DNA from: an uncultured Clostridia bacterium
Lineage (GTDB): Bacteria; Bacillota; Clostridia; Oscillospirales; Acutalibacteraceae
Direction: 5' to 3'
Length of the DNA stretch: 64,000 nt
Assembly: GCA_947581635.1 (NCBI GenBank)
Contig: CANPVE010000005.1
Location: forward strand, 62,001-126,000
Under the pieces are notes generated by a model. It saw only the letters and a program-made list of their open reading frames with translations, was not told where the DNA came from and ran no database searches. This document shows positions 42,969-52,213 of this stretch, in pieces. The stretch's first letter is position 1; every line of letters begins with the position of its first letter. The translations under genes and the position numbers were made by a program.

Positions 42969-43550
42969 ATGGAGGAATTAAAAGGTCTGAAATTAGGATA
43001 CGCGATTTGCGGTTCATTTTGCACCTTTCGCAAATCCATAGATGAGATGAGGGTGCTTGCCGGGATGGGCGCGGACATTTACCCTATAATGTCGGATAAC
43101 GCTTATTCACTGGATACGCGCTTTGGCAAGGCGGTGGACTTCATCGCAGAAATTGAGGAAATATGCGGCAGAAACATAATACACACTATACCGGAAGCCG
43201 AACCAATAGGTCCTAAGAAATTGCTTGATGTATTGGTTATTTCGCCGTGTACGGGCAACACTCTGGCGAAGCTGGCAAATGGCGTAACAGATACGTCCGT
43301 CGCACTGGCCGCAAAGGCTCATCTGCGCAACGCAAGACCGCTTGTTATCGGTGTATCCACCAATGACGCGCTTGCCGCCGCATCGAAGAATATCGGTATG
43401 CTGATGAACAGCAAGAATATCTACTTTATTCCCATGTCACAGGACGATCCGATAAAAAAGCCTAACTCCATGGTGGTGCATTTTGACAAGACACCCGAAG
43501 CTATAAAGTGCGCTCTGGAGAAGAAACAGGTGCAGCCTATCTATGTGTGA
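42969..43550 (+). CDS. dpaB: Dipicolinate synthase subunit B
   Basis: This 193-residue flavoprotein-like (Dfp/UbiX fold) subunit has LKLGYAICGSFCTFRKSI, DVLVISPCTGNTLAKLANGV and IGVSTNDALAAASKNIGML, all typical of SpoVFB. With DpaA it makes the calcium-chelating dipicolinate that dehydrates the spore core. GGAGG precedes the ATG at 42969, and a terminator follows. Confidence 0.94.
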   Translation: MEELKGLKLGYAICGSFCTFRKSIDEMRVLAGMGADIYPIMSDNAYSLDTRFGKAVDFIAEIEEICGRNIIHTIPEAEPIGPKKLLDVLVISPCTGNTLAKLANGVTDTSVALAAKAHLRNARPLVIGVSTNDALAAASKNIGMLMNSKNIYFIPMSQDDPIKKPNSMVVHFDKTPEAIKCALEKKQVQPIYV

Positions 43551-43576
43551 TTTCTTTCACGCTTGATATTGATATT

Positions 43577-43628
43577 AAAAGCTCGTTCAATAACCACCGT
43601 GCATTAGGCTGTTGAACGAGCTTTTGTT
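43577..43628. terminator. Bidirectional intrinsic terminator
   Basis: Perfect 14-base arms AAAAGCTCGTTCAA / TTGAACGAGCTTTT (43577-43590, 43612-43625) lie between convergent dpaB and the aminotransferase gene, with A- and T-runs on both sides. Confidence 0.87.
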
Positions 43629-43712
43629 GTGTAATTAATTTATGGCAATATACTTTTTCATTTGGACTTTTACAATGTAAGAGCTGTAGAATCTTATTTG
43701 ATAGAACAGGTT

Positions 43713-44906
43713 TTATCTGACACCGTATTCTTCACGAACGAATTTTTCCAGAACATCAAGGCTTCGCTTGACTTTTTCTGTATCAATACAATATGCCATT
43801 CTGAAGTATCCGGGGCATCCGAAACCATCCGACGGCACAAGAATGAGGTCGTATTTCTTCGCCTTCATGCAGAACGAGTTTGAATCATCCTCAAGTGCCT
43901 TTGGAAAAATGTAGAAAGTTCCGCCCGGCTTGACTACCGTAAAACCAAGGTCGACTAACTTATTGTAAATCAGATTCATATTTGTTTCGTAAACCGAAAG
44001 ATCGCTTGTCTGATCAATTACACGGGAGACCGCAAGCTGAATTATTGAGGGCGGACAATTGTGGCCTATGCCTCGGCTTATCTGACCGCATATCACAGGT
44101 ATGATGTCTGCATCGGTAGCTTTTGGGTTTACCGCAATGTAACCGATTCTTTCACCGGGCAAGCTCAAACTCTTCGAGAAAGAATAGCAGGTAATTGTGT
44201 TGTCATAGAATTTAGCTACAAATGGAGCCTCCACACCGTCAAACACAATTTCACGGTAAGGCTCGTCGCTTACAAGGAATATATCATGTCTGAATTCAAT
44301 CTGTTTTCGGCGCAGAATGTCGGCAAGCTTTGTTATGGTTTGGGGCGAATATACTATACCTGATGGATTGTTGGGGGTGTTGATGAGAACCGCCATTACC
44401 TTGTCTGTCAGCATTTGCTCAAATGCGTCAAAATTTATCTGGAAGTTCTCGGTGTTGGCGGGAACCACCTTCAACACTGCGCCTGTGTGATTTATGTAGG
44501 GATTGTATTCCGGGAAAAATGGGGCGAAGGTGAGGACTTTATCCCCGGGTTTTGTGACGCAGCGTATTGCATGGGCGATAGCGCCTGCGGCACCAGAGGT
44601 CATGAAGATGTGTTTTCCCTCGTAGTTTACGCCAAAACGCCTTTTCAGGCTGTCAGCAACACAATTACGCACAGACTCGATGCCGAGCGAGGGACTGTAG
44701 CCGTGTATAGCCACCGGGTCGCTGTTTTGCAGCAGGTCCGTCATGGCATCGGTAAAAGACTGCGTGCATGGTACGCTGGGATTGCCAAGACTGTAATCAA
44801 ATACATTATCATAGCCGATTTCCTTGCCGCGTGAGGTGGCATATTCGCTAAGTTCACGTATTACGGACTTTCCCTGAAGCATTTGTTTATATTGCTGATT
44901 TATCAT
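43713..44906 (-). CDS. PLP-dependent aminotransferase (class I/II, aspartate-type)
   Basis: The 397-residue fold-type I aminotransferase has DYSLGNPSVPCTQ near the N-terminus, FMTSGAAGAIAHAI, VLINTPNNPSGIVY, and the PLP lysine motif CYSFSKSLSLPGERIGY. The C-terminal GTFYIFPKAL is also typical. It transfers amino groups between amino and keto acids, with the exact substrate (aspartate, aromatic or branched) not decidable here. GGAGGAAATAAGG precedes the ATG. It has its own promoter (44997-45025) and is convergent with dpaB. Confidence 0.9.
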   Translation of the reverse strand: MINQQYKQMLQGKSVIRELSEYATSRGKEIGYDNVFDYSLGNPSVPCTQSFTDAMTDLLQNSDPVAIHGYSPSLGIESVRNCVADSLKRRFGVNYEGKHIFMTSGAAGAIAHAIRCVTKPGDKVLTFAPFFPEYNPYINHTGAVLKVVPANTENFQINFDAFEQMLTDKVMAVLINTPNNPSGIVYSPQTITKLADILRRKQIEFRHDIFLVSDEPYREIVFDGVEAPFVAKFYDNTITCYSFSKSLSLPGERIGYIAVNPKATDADIIPVICGQISRGIGHNCPPSIIQLAVSRVIDQTSDLSVYETNMNLIYNKLVDLGFTVVKPGGTFYIFPKALEDDSNSFCMKAKKYDLILVPSDGFGCPGYFRMAYCIDTEKVKRSLDVLEKFVREEYGVR

Positions 44907-44996
44907 ACCTTATTTCCTCCTATTTTTAGGTGATAATTTTTTTATTATGGAATAACCGACACTGCCTTAAAATAAATTTTAATTAGCGTTTATGAT

Positions 44997-45025
44997 ATTA
45001 TACCAGATAAATTACATATACTCAA
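44997..45025 (-). promoter_or_regulatory. Sigma-A promoter for the aminotransferase gene
   Basis: Minus-strand TTGAGT (45020-45025), a 17-bp spacer and TATAAT (44997-45002) lie about 90 bp upstream of the start codon. Confidence 0.65.
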
Positions 45026-45057
45026 TCAATTTAGAAAAATTTTTTCGGAGGATGTCA

Positions 45058-45756
45058 ATGTATTTAAAATATGTTCTTGTCTCTTGCATTATGTCAATTT
45101 CGGTAGTAAGCCTGCTTATTGTTCCGGCTGTTCGGGTTAAAAGTGTAAAAAGCCGTACCCAAATATTTTCCTCCTCACTCGGTATAATTATATTTATATG
45201 TGTAAAAAGTATATTTACAGACTGTGGGTGGGGGTTTGCCGCGATTTTTGGAGTGATCAGCGGATTTATGGCGCAGCTTGCAATGACATTGGGGGCATTT
45301 GTATTTTTTCGCGAGCTATGTATATCTGATTTTAAGGATAAAGGCGACGTTGTTGCACGAAACACGGCATTAATTTGCTTCGGAGTGGGCAGGAATCTGA
45401 TATGCGACTATTCTGCATTGTCTGATATTTCGTTATATATATTTGGAGAAGCGGCAGAGTTCGCTGTGATTATTTTGGCAATGTTGATGTTGGACGAAGA
45501 TTATAAGTTCGGAGGCGTCATCGGTCTGACCGAGTCTGCCGCCGGGATCATTGTGATCAAGGCCGTGATATGCGTTATACTGCGTCTTAGAGGAGGATTT
45601 GACAGTGAGTTTGCGGCGCTTGTTATGATTACTGTGGGTATTTCCGGCATGGTATATGAATTCGTCAGAATGCTCAGACTGCACCATTCCATATCGGTGG
45701 GTGGTTTTGCGGCCGGATTTATGGCTGCTCTTTGTATAACAACGCTGTTAGGCTGA
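45058..45756 (+). CDS. Polytopic membrane protein of unknown function
   Basis: The 232-residue protein has about seven hydrophobic segments, with an amphipathic stretch RELCISDFKDKGDVVARNTA and acidic loops between them. No family was recognised. CGGAGGA (45046-45052) sets the start at the ATG at 45058; an ATG at 45052 lies in the ribosome binding site. It is divergent from the aminotransferase gene. It could be a transporter-like or regulatory membrane protein, but nothing in it decides this. Confidence 0.72.
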   Translation: MYLKYVLVSCIMSISVVSLLIVPAVRVKSVKSRTQIFSSSLGIIIFICVKSIFTDCGWGFAAIFGVISGFMAQLAMTLGAFVFFRELCISDFKDKGDVVARNTALICFGVGRNLICDYSALSDISLYIFGEAAEFAVIILAMLMLDEDYKFGGVIGLTESAAGIIVIKAVICVILRLRGGFDSEFAALVMITVGISGMVYEFVRMLRLHHSISVGGFAAGFMAALCITTLLG

Positions 45757-45824
45757 AATTTGTTGAAACCAACCTCAAATCATAGCCGTTTACTATAATT
45801 TAAAATAAATTAAGAATTCTAGAG

Positions 45825-45853
45825 TTGACAAAATCGGTGTGACAATGTAATAT
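45825..45853 (+). promoter_or_regulatory. Sigma-A promoter for the RNase J gene
   Basis: TTGACA (45825-45830), exactly 17 bp, TAATAT (45848-45853). The predicted start of transcription is about 370 nt before the RNase J start codon. Confidence 0.78.
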
Positions 45854-45860
45854 AGAATGG

Positions 45861-46132
45861 ATAATGTGTTCGGATTTATGTGTTACGGCAAGTCTTGATA
45901 CGTCCTCGTATTTGCACATTTAACGGCTGTCAGGGCATGATATTGTGTTCTCGTGATTATTTACTCCCTGCATCCGGTGTTTTATGTTGTGCGCGGGGAT
46001 TTTTTGCCGCATGAAGTTTTTTATTTTTACACTTTTCGCTTGAAGTGACTGAGAATCCCCGTACAGGCATCGGTAAAATGTCGGGAGATGACAGGCGCGA
46101 GTATGGCAGGTGTGCGCATAATGTGTTCGGAT
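45861..46132 (+). repeat. Exact 15-bp direct repeat in the RNase J leader
   Basis: ATAATGTGTTCGGAT occurs at 45861-45875 and again at 46118-46132, 257 bp apart start to start. The first copy is at the predicted transcript start, the second about 100 nt before the coding start. Confidence 0.9.
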
Positions 46133-46230
46133 AAAAATCAAGAAGCGTGGATCATCTCAACTGGAACTTTTTACGCCATAGGTGTGTGTGGCGTCCGGCG
46201 CTTCCAAAAATTTACAATGGAGGATTTTTT
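45861..46230 (+). promoter_or_regulatory. Long structured 5' leader of the RNase J mRNA
   Basis: About 370 nt of non-coding sequence lie between the promoter and the GTG start. It contains a short hairpin ATACG-TCCT-CGTAT, a pairing CGGGGATT with AATCCCCG that encloses CACTT/AAGTG, and a 15-bp exact direct repeat (45861-45875 and 46118-46132). No known riboswitch or T-box signature was found. Autoregulation of the ribonuclease through this leader is an inference. Confidence 0.45.
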
Positions 46231-48156
46231 GTGCAACAGGATAATGCAAAAAAGAACCGTAAGAATTTAAACTACTCACCAAATTCATCGGAAAACAGAT
46301 TGAGAAAAGTTAAATCCGATGGCAGTTCTTCAAAATACGGCAGATACCGTCCGTCCCAATCGTCACGAAACAGCATCGAGAAGGATAGCTGTCAGCAGGA
46401 TGTCACTGTAAGGCGTTCGAGCGGATATTCAGGCTACAAAAAGAAAAATTACAGCAGAACTGCGCGCAGCGTTGTCCAGACTGCTTCGCCGTCAATGCCT
46501 GTGAAAATATCGTTTATAGGCGGTCTCAACGAGATAGGAAAGAACATCACTATGTTTGAGTACGGTGATGAGGCTATAATTGTGGATTGCGGCATGGCGT
46601 TTCCCGATGATACCATGCTCGGAGTCGATTTGGTGATACCGGACTTTACTCATATCGAAAACAACAGGGACAAGATAAAGGGAATTTTCCTTACGCATGG
46701 ACATGAGGATCATATAGGTTCACTTCCTTATTTGCTTAAAAAAGTTAATTTACCGCTTTACGGCACACGTCTTACGTTGGGTTTGGTTGAAGGTAAGCTC
46801 AGAGAGCACAGACTGCTGGGATCGGTAGAAATGCATGAGGTTTCCGCAGGCCAAACGGTAAACGTGGGCTGCTTTAGTGTTGAATTTATCAACGTAAACC
46901 ATTCGATCCCCGATGCGGTGGGGTTTGCCATACGCACGCCTGCGGGAGTTATAGTCCATACGGGTGACTTCAAGATAGATTCTACTCCGATACACGGCGA
47001 TATGCTGGATTTGGGAAGATTTGCGCAGCTTGGTAAAGAAGGCGTGCTCTGTATGATGTCGGATTCCACCAATGCTGAGCGTCCCGGTTTCACCATGAGT
47101 GAGCGCAAAGTCGGAGAATCCTTCAATACGCTTTTTCAGAGCGAATCCGCCAAAAACAAGAGAATAATTATAGCCACGTTTGCCTCGAATATATACAGAA
47201 TTCAGCAAATAATTGATTATGCATATAAGTTTGACCGCAAAGTGGCGGTGAGCGGACGAAGCATGATAAATACAGTCAGTATATCGCAAGAGTTGGGCTA
47301 CCTCGATGTACCTGAGGGCGTAATGATAGATATATCCATGCTTGGAAGATACCCCAAAAACAAAGTTGTGTTGATTACCACAGGCAGTCAAGGCGAACCT
47401 ATGAGCGCTCTCACACGAATGGCATTCTCAGATCACAGACAGGTTGAGATAGGTCCCGACGATTTTATAATAATCTCTGCCAATCCAATTCCGGGCAATG
47501 AGAAGAATGTGGGCAATGTCGTGAACGAACTGTTGAAGCATAAGTGTGAGGTTGTCTATGAAAAGATGTACGATGTTCACGTTTCGGGTCACGCCTGCCA
47601 AGAGGAACTGAAGCTGATGCTGGGACTTGTCAAGCCCAAATATTTCATTCCGGTACATGGTGAGCAAAAGCATTTGCTCAAACACGCGGGACTTGCGCGT
47701 GCTGTTGGGATTCCTGATAAAAATGTCTGTATTGCAGATTTGGGCGACTGCGTAGAGCTTTGCGACAACTATATAAAAAAGGTGGGGACAGTGCCGAGCG
47801 GCAAGCTGTTGGTCGATGGTCTTGGCGTAGGAGACGTCGGAAGTGTTGTGCTGAGAGACAGAAAACATCTTGGACAGGACGGTCTGATAATAGTGGTCAT
47901 GGCGATAAGCTCCGACGCCGGTATTACCGTTTCAGGTCCGGACATAGTCTCACGCGGCTTTGTGTATGTGCGGGATGCAGAACCACTGCTTGATGAAGCA
48001 CGCAAAATTGCGGCTGACGCTCTGGAGGACTGCTATGACGAGGGAATTCATGAGTGGGGGATCATCAAGAGCAGGGTGCGCGATGATATGTCGAAATTTA
48101 TATACGAACGCACAAAGAGAAGCCCGATGATACTTCCTATAATTATGGAAGTCTGA
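46231..48156 (+). CDS. rnj: Ribonuclease J
   Basis: RNase J combines 5'-3' exonuclease and endonuclease activity in mRNA decay. After an unusual basic, Asn/Ser/Lys-rich N-terminal extension (about 90 residues), the protein has a metallo-beta-lactamase/beta-CASP core. Motifs are FIGGLNEIGKNITMFEYG, LTHGHEDHIGSLPYL, VHTGDFKID, MSDSTNAERPG and a late HVSGHACQEEL. The 641-residue length exceeds the roughly 555 of Bacillus RnjA. The GTG at 46231 after GGAGG is the start; the in-frame ATG at 46147 lies in the leader without a ribosome binding site. Confidence 0.92.
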   Translation: MQQDNAKKNRKNLNYSPNSSENRLRKVKSDGSSSKYGRYRPSQSSRNSIEKDSCQQDVTVRRSSGYSGYKKKNYSRTARSVVQTASPSMPVKISFIGGLNEIGKNITMFEYGDEAIIVDCGMAFPDDTMLGVDLVIPDFTHIENNRDKIKGIFLTHGHEDHIGSLPYLLKKVNLPLYGTRLTLGLVEGKLREHRLLGSVEMHEVSAGQTVNVGCFSVEFINVNHSIPDAVGFAIRTPAGVIVHTGDFKIDSTPIHGDMLDLGRFAQLGKEGVLCMMSDSTNAERPGFTMSERKVGESFNTLFQSESAKNKRIIIATFASNIYRIQQIIDYAYKFDRKVAVSGRSMINTVSISQELGYLDVPEGVMIDISMLGRYPKNKVVLITTGSQGEPMSALTRMAFSDHRQVEIGPDDFIIISANPIPGNEKNVGNVVNELLKHKCEVVYEKMYDVHVSGHACQEELKLMLGLVKPKYFIPVHGEQKHLLKHAGLARAVGIPDKNVCIADLGDCVELCDNYIKKVGTVPSGKLLVDGLGVGDVGSVVLRDRKHLGQDGLIIVVMAISSDAGITVSGPDIVSRGFVYVRDAEPLLDEARKIAADALEDCYDEGIHEWGIIKSRVRDDMSKFIYERTKRSPMILPIIMEV

Positions 48157-48323
48157 GTTGTTATGTATTTTTTGTGTTTTATATTTTGGGTTCGGCGGCT
48201 CTTGAATAATATGTAATATCACGATGCAGGTATTGCTTTTGGAATCGATGCCGAGTTGTAAAACACTTGTGTTCTTATTTGACATTGGTATCGGTAAAAA
48301 TCGCGTGGTATGGTGGTGGTTTT

Positions 48324-50327
48324 ATGAAAAACAAAAAATATTGGCTGCTGTCACCCTTTTTATATGTGCAGTTGGGGATTATTCTTCTGTTGGTTCTGCT
48401 GATAGTGACGATGGGAAAAAGTCTTCCGCTAAAAATCACCGGTTTGATAGTCGGTGTTTTGGCCATAACCTTTTCGCTGTTCTTTTCCAGCACTGCCAAA
48501 GAAAATATATACGCATATGTTTCGCAGATGTCCCGATCCCTGGACACATCCAACAGAGACGCTCTCAACAATATTCCTGTCCCCACAGTGACCGTGTCTG
48601 AGCAGGGGGAGATAGTGTGGTATAATGAACTTTTTAGAGATGTCATACTCTTGGGAGCTGACGCACAGGGAGTTATGCTTCCGCGTGTGTTCAAAGGTTT
48701 TGACGATCTTTGGCTTGACAAAGGGAAAAAATTCGAGATAAAAAAGGAAAAAAAGGTTTATTTTGTCACAGTAGGAGCACATGATATCAACGATACAATG
48801 CAATATGTGCTCTATTTCAATGATATAACTGAATTAAAACATACCGAAACGCAGTTTGCGGTGAGCAGACCTGCTGTTATACTGATAGTGTTTGACAACG
48901 AGGAGGAGCTTCTTAAGGTCCGCGAAAACGAACGCATGAGGGTTATTTCGGCGGTCGAAGCGCTGATCGGAAAATGGGTAGCGGATTATAATTGTATCTC
49001 GAGAATAAATGCCCGCGACCGCAGCTTCATAATGGTTGAAGAGCAATATCTCGAAAAGATAATTTCATCGCGCTTTTCAGTGCTCACCGATGCCCGAAAA
49101 ATTGTCATTGAAGGAGGCAATCCCGTTACCCTTTCAATAGGAGTGGGACGCGGCGGTGCAAATTTCAGCGAGTGCGAATACTGGGCCAATCAGGCTCTCG
49201 AAATGGCACTTGGACGGGGCGGTGACCAGGCGGCTGTCAAGGATACCGACGGATACTCGTTTTACGGCGGCGTCTCCAAATCTGTTGAAAAACAGAGCAA
49301 GGTGCGAACACGAATGGTAGCTCAGGCCTTGGTAGAGCTGATAAACACGGCGGACAAATGCTTCGTGATGGGACACAGATTTTCCGATCTTGATGCGATA
49401 GGTGCGAGCATAGGTCTGGCAGCTATAATCTCAGCACTCCAGAAGGATACGGGGCAGACTGTAAATATAGTGGTGGATGAAAGTGCTACTTTGGCTCTTC
49501 CATTGATAAATTCTTATCGCGAGACTCGAGATGTAAACTGGTTTATACCGCCTGACGTGGCGCTGGATTCCATGACAGACGATTCATTGCTCATTATAGT
49601 TGACACACATTCACCGGAGGTCATAGAAAGCAAAGCGATATATAACGCCGCCCAGACAGTAGTGACGATAGACCATCACAGACTGTCTGTAAAGAGAATA
49701 CAAAATTCTGTAATATTTTTTCACGAGCCATATGCTTCGTCAACCTGTGAAATGGTGACGGAGCTTGCACCTTATATGCATGAAACGGCTATTGCCCGCC
49801 CGGAAGCCGAAGCGCTCCTATCCGGCATTATGCTTGACACCAAGAGCTTTGTACTCAAAACAGGTGCCAGAACATTTGAGGCGGCGGCTTATTTGCGCAG
49901 AAGGGGGGCAGATACGATTGAGGTCAAAAGATTCTTCTCAGGCTCACTGCAAACCTATATAGAAAAGTCGCAGCTTGTTTCCTCGGCAAGACTTTACGGC
50001 GATTGCGCCATTTCATGTGCATCAGAGGATGTTGAGGGAATACGTGTGATTGCGTCTCAGGCAGCTGACGAACTTTTGAATATAAACGGAATCACAGCCT
50101 CGTTTGTTCTGTATGCAGATGGAACTCAGGTCAATATTTCCGCGCGCTCTTTGGGAAAGTTTAATGTTCAAATCGTTATGGAGAAACTTGGAGGCGGCGG
50201 ACATATGACAATGGCGGCCACTCAGATTCCGGACATCACTCTTGATGAAGCTGAAGAAAAGCTCAAGGCGGCAATCGACGAGCTTCGCCAAGAGCAGGCC
50301 CAGGAACTACGCGACGCAAATAAATAA
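48324..50327 (+). CDS. gdpP: Cyclic-di-AMP phosphodiesterase GdpP
   Basis: GdpP hydrolyses c-di-AMP to pApA at the membrane. The 667-residue product has two N-terminal TM helices (about 8-50), a PAS-like domain (about 80-155), a degenerate GGDEF domain (about 170-300), a DHH phosphoesterase domain with [18 protein letters not shown] and [10 protein letters not shown], and a DHHA1 domain ending [15 protein letters not shown]. The ATG at 48324 is used, but the ribosome binding site (GGTGGTGG) is weak. It is followed by rplI and dnaB, the usual firmicute arrangement. Confidence 0.93.
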   Translation: MKNKKYWLLSPFLYVQLGIILLLVLLIVTMGKSLPLKITGLIVGVLAITFSLFFSSTAKENIYAYVSQMSRSLDTSNRDALNNIPVPTVTVSEQGEIVWYNELFRDVILLGADAQGVMLPRVFKGFDDLWLDKGKKFEIKKEKKVYFVTVGAHDINDTMQYVLYFNDITELKHTETQFAVSRPAVILIVFDNEEELLKVRENERMRVISAVEALIGKWVADYNCISRINARDRSFIMVEEQYLEKIISSRFSVLTDARKIVIEGGNPVTLSIGVGRGGANFSECEYWANQALEMALGRGGDQAAVKDTDGYSFYGGVSKSVEKQSKVRTRMVAQALVELINTADKCFVMGHRFSDLDAIGASIGLAAIISALQKDTGQTVNIVVDESATLALPLINSYRETRDVNWFIPPDVALDSMTDDSLLIIVDTHSPEVIESKAIYNAAQTVVTIDHHRLSVKRIQNSVIFFHEPYASSTCEMVTELAPYMHETAIARPEAEALLSGIMLDTKSFVLKTGARTFEAAAYLRRRGADTIEVKRFFSGSLQTYIEKSQLVSSARLYGDCAISCASEDVEGIRVIASQAADELLNINGITASFVLYADGTQVNISARSLGKFNVQIVMEKLGGGGHMTMAATQIPDITLDEAEEKLKAAIDELRQEQAQELRDANK

Positions 50328-50353
50328 TCGATTATCGAAAGGATGAAACAAGA

Positions 50354-50800
50354 ATGAAAGTAATATTGAATCAAGATGTTAAGGGACAGGGAAAGAAGGG
50401 CGATTTGGTAAACGTGTCTGACGGTTACGCCAGAAATTTTCTCTTTCCTCGCAACTTGGCGGTTGAAGCAAATGCACAGGCCATGAGTGAGAAGGCAAAC
50501 AAGGACAGCGCTGCTGCGTTCCGCTTGGCTGAAGAAAAGGCGGATGCTGAGGCGAAAAAGGCCAAAATCCACGGTAAAACTCTCAGAATTGTGGGCAAGG
50601 CAGGTCAAAGCGGCAAGCTCTTCGGCTCGATAACACCAAAGGAGATAGTTGAGGTTTTGAAAAATCAATACGGTCTGGAAGTTGACAAAAAGAAGATTTC
50701 CCTCCGCTCCGAAATAAAGACATTTGGCACTTTTGAGTGTGACGTAAAGCTCTACACAGGTATTGTTGCGAAGATGAATGTAGAGGTAGTTAGCGAATAA
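50354..50800 (+). CDS. rplI: 50S ribosomal protein L9
   Basis: The 148-residue protein starts [20 protein letters not shown] and has the L9 signature [16 protein letters not shown], then the long connecting helix and C-terminal domain. It binds 23S rRNA at the base of the L1 stalk. GAAAGGATG precedes the start. The gdpP-rplI-dnaB order is conserved in Firmicutes. Confidence 0.97.
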   Translation: MKVILNQDVKGQGKKGDLVNVSDGYARNFLFPRNLAVEANAQAMSEKANKDSAAAFRLAEEKADAEAKKAKIHGKTLRIVGKAGQSGKLFGSITPKEIVEVLKNQYGLEVDKKKISLRSEIKTFGTFECDVKLYTGIVAKMNVEVVSE

Positions 50801-50845
50801 ATTTACTTTAATTTGAGGCAGAGGGTTGAAAGGAACAGTTTTTGA

Positions 50846-52213
50846 GTGGAAAATATAAACAGTGTCGTTTCAGAGAGGACAACCGTGCTGCCTTCCAGCA
50901 ACGAGGCGGAACAGTCAGTTCTGGGTGCGGTATTGCTGGATTCGGAGTGCCTTAACAGGATTCTCGACATAGTACGTCCCGAGTATTTTTATAACGAAAA
51001 TCACCGCGAGATTTTCTCGGCAATGCACAGACTTTTTCGCGCAGGTTCTCCCGTTGATATAATCACAGTACTTAACGAACTTGTGGGAATCGGTGTTTTC
51101 ACGGAGGACACAGGCAAGCAATATCTTTTCACACTTGCAGATCTTGTCCCTTCCGTATCTAATGTCGAAGCATATGCCGAGATTATCCGTGAAAAATATG
51201 AAATGCGTGCTCTTATTCTCGCGGCACGCGAGATAATCAACGACGCCTCAGACGAGACGAACGACGCGCGGATTGTTCTGGATCGTTCGGAGCAGCGAAT
51301 CTATGAAATAGCGAATTCCCGAGGAAGTCAAGGGCTGAAACCGATATCAGAGGTGTTAATAGACGCATATGATCACCTTATGCTGATGAATTCCGACCGG
51401 CGCGACGAATTTGTCGGAACACCCACGGGAATAAAGACACTTGACGACACGATATCAGGTCTTAACAAATCAGACCTCATACTTTTGGCGGCACGCCCGG
51501 GCATGGGCAAAACCAGCTTTGCGCTCAATATAGCACGAAATGTTGCGCTTGTTCATCAAAAAAAGGTGGCGTTTTTCTCTTTGGAAATGACCCGCGAGCA
51601 GCTTGCTCTAAGAATGCTTTCCACTGAGTCCGGCGTAGAGGGTTATAAGCTGCGCGATGGCAGAATGAATGCGGACGAGTGGGCAAAGCTGTCACAGGCT
51701 GCAGGAGAGCTTCACGCAGCGCCGATATACATTGATGAAGCGGGCAATATCTCTGTCACTGAAATGAAGGCGAAGCTCAGGCGATTGGGCGATGTCGCTC
51801 TCGTGGTAATTGACTATTTGCAGCTTATGGGCAACGGAAAAATCGCAAACCGTGTGCAGGAGGTTTCGGAGATTACCAGGAGTTTGAAGATCTTGGCGAA
51901 GGAACTTATGGTACCGGTGCTATGCCTTTCACAGCTGAACCGCGCTACAGAATCCAGAACGGGTCACAAGCCCATGCTGTCTGACCTGAGAGATTCCGGA
52001 TCGATAGAGCAGGACGCGGATATAATTCTGTTTCTATATCGCGAAGGATACTACCAGCAGTCCGAGAGTACGCCCAATGAGGAAATTGATCAGAGCCGAG
52101 CGATATGCATGGTAGCTAAAAACCGCCATGGCAACACTTGCGAGATACCGCTTCACTGGTCAGGCGCAACTACAAGGTTCACGGCAGCGGAGGATACATA
52201 CAGTGAATACTAA
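50846..52213 (+). CDS. dnaB: Replicative DNA helicase
   Basis: The 455-residue DnaB-family hexameric helicase unwinds DNA at the replication fork. The N-terminal domain (SNEAEQSVLGAVLLDSECLN) is followed by the RecA-like domain with Walker A AARPGMGKTSFALNIA and Walker B-like LVVIDYLQLMGN, then SQLNRATESR and DSGSIEQDADIILFLYR. The GTG at 50846 with AAAGG upstream is the start. Called DnaC in Bacillus nomenclature. Confidence 0.96.
   Translation: MENINSVVSERTTVLPSSNEAEQSVLGAVLLDSECLNRILDIVRPEYFYNENHREIFSAMHRLFRAGSPVDIITVLNELVGIGVFTEDTGKQYLFTLADLVPSVSNVEAYAEIIREKYEMRALILAAREIINDASDETNDARIVLDRSEQRIYEIANSRGSQGLKPISEVLIDAYDHLMLMNSDRRDEFVGTPTGIKTLDDTISGLNKSDLILLAARPGMGKTSFALNIARNVALVHQKKVAFFSLEMTREQLALRMLSTESGVEGYKLRDGRMNADEWAKLSQAAGELHAAPIYIDEAGNISVTEMKAKLRRLGDVALVVIDYLQLMGNGKIANRVQEVSEITRSLKILAKELMVPVLCLSQLNRATESRTGHKPMLSDLRDSGSIEQDADIILFLYREGYYQQSESTPNEEIDQSRAICMVAKNRHGNTCEIPLHWSGATTRFTAAEDTYSEY

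Noticed and set aside
46750..47391. Minus-strand open frame of 213 codons opposite RNase J
   Set aside because: Shadow of the strongly conserved RNase J coding sequence.
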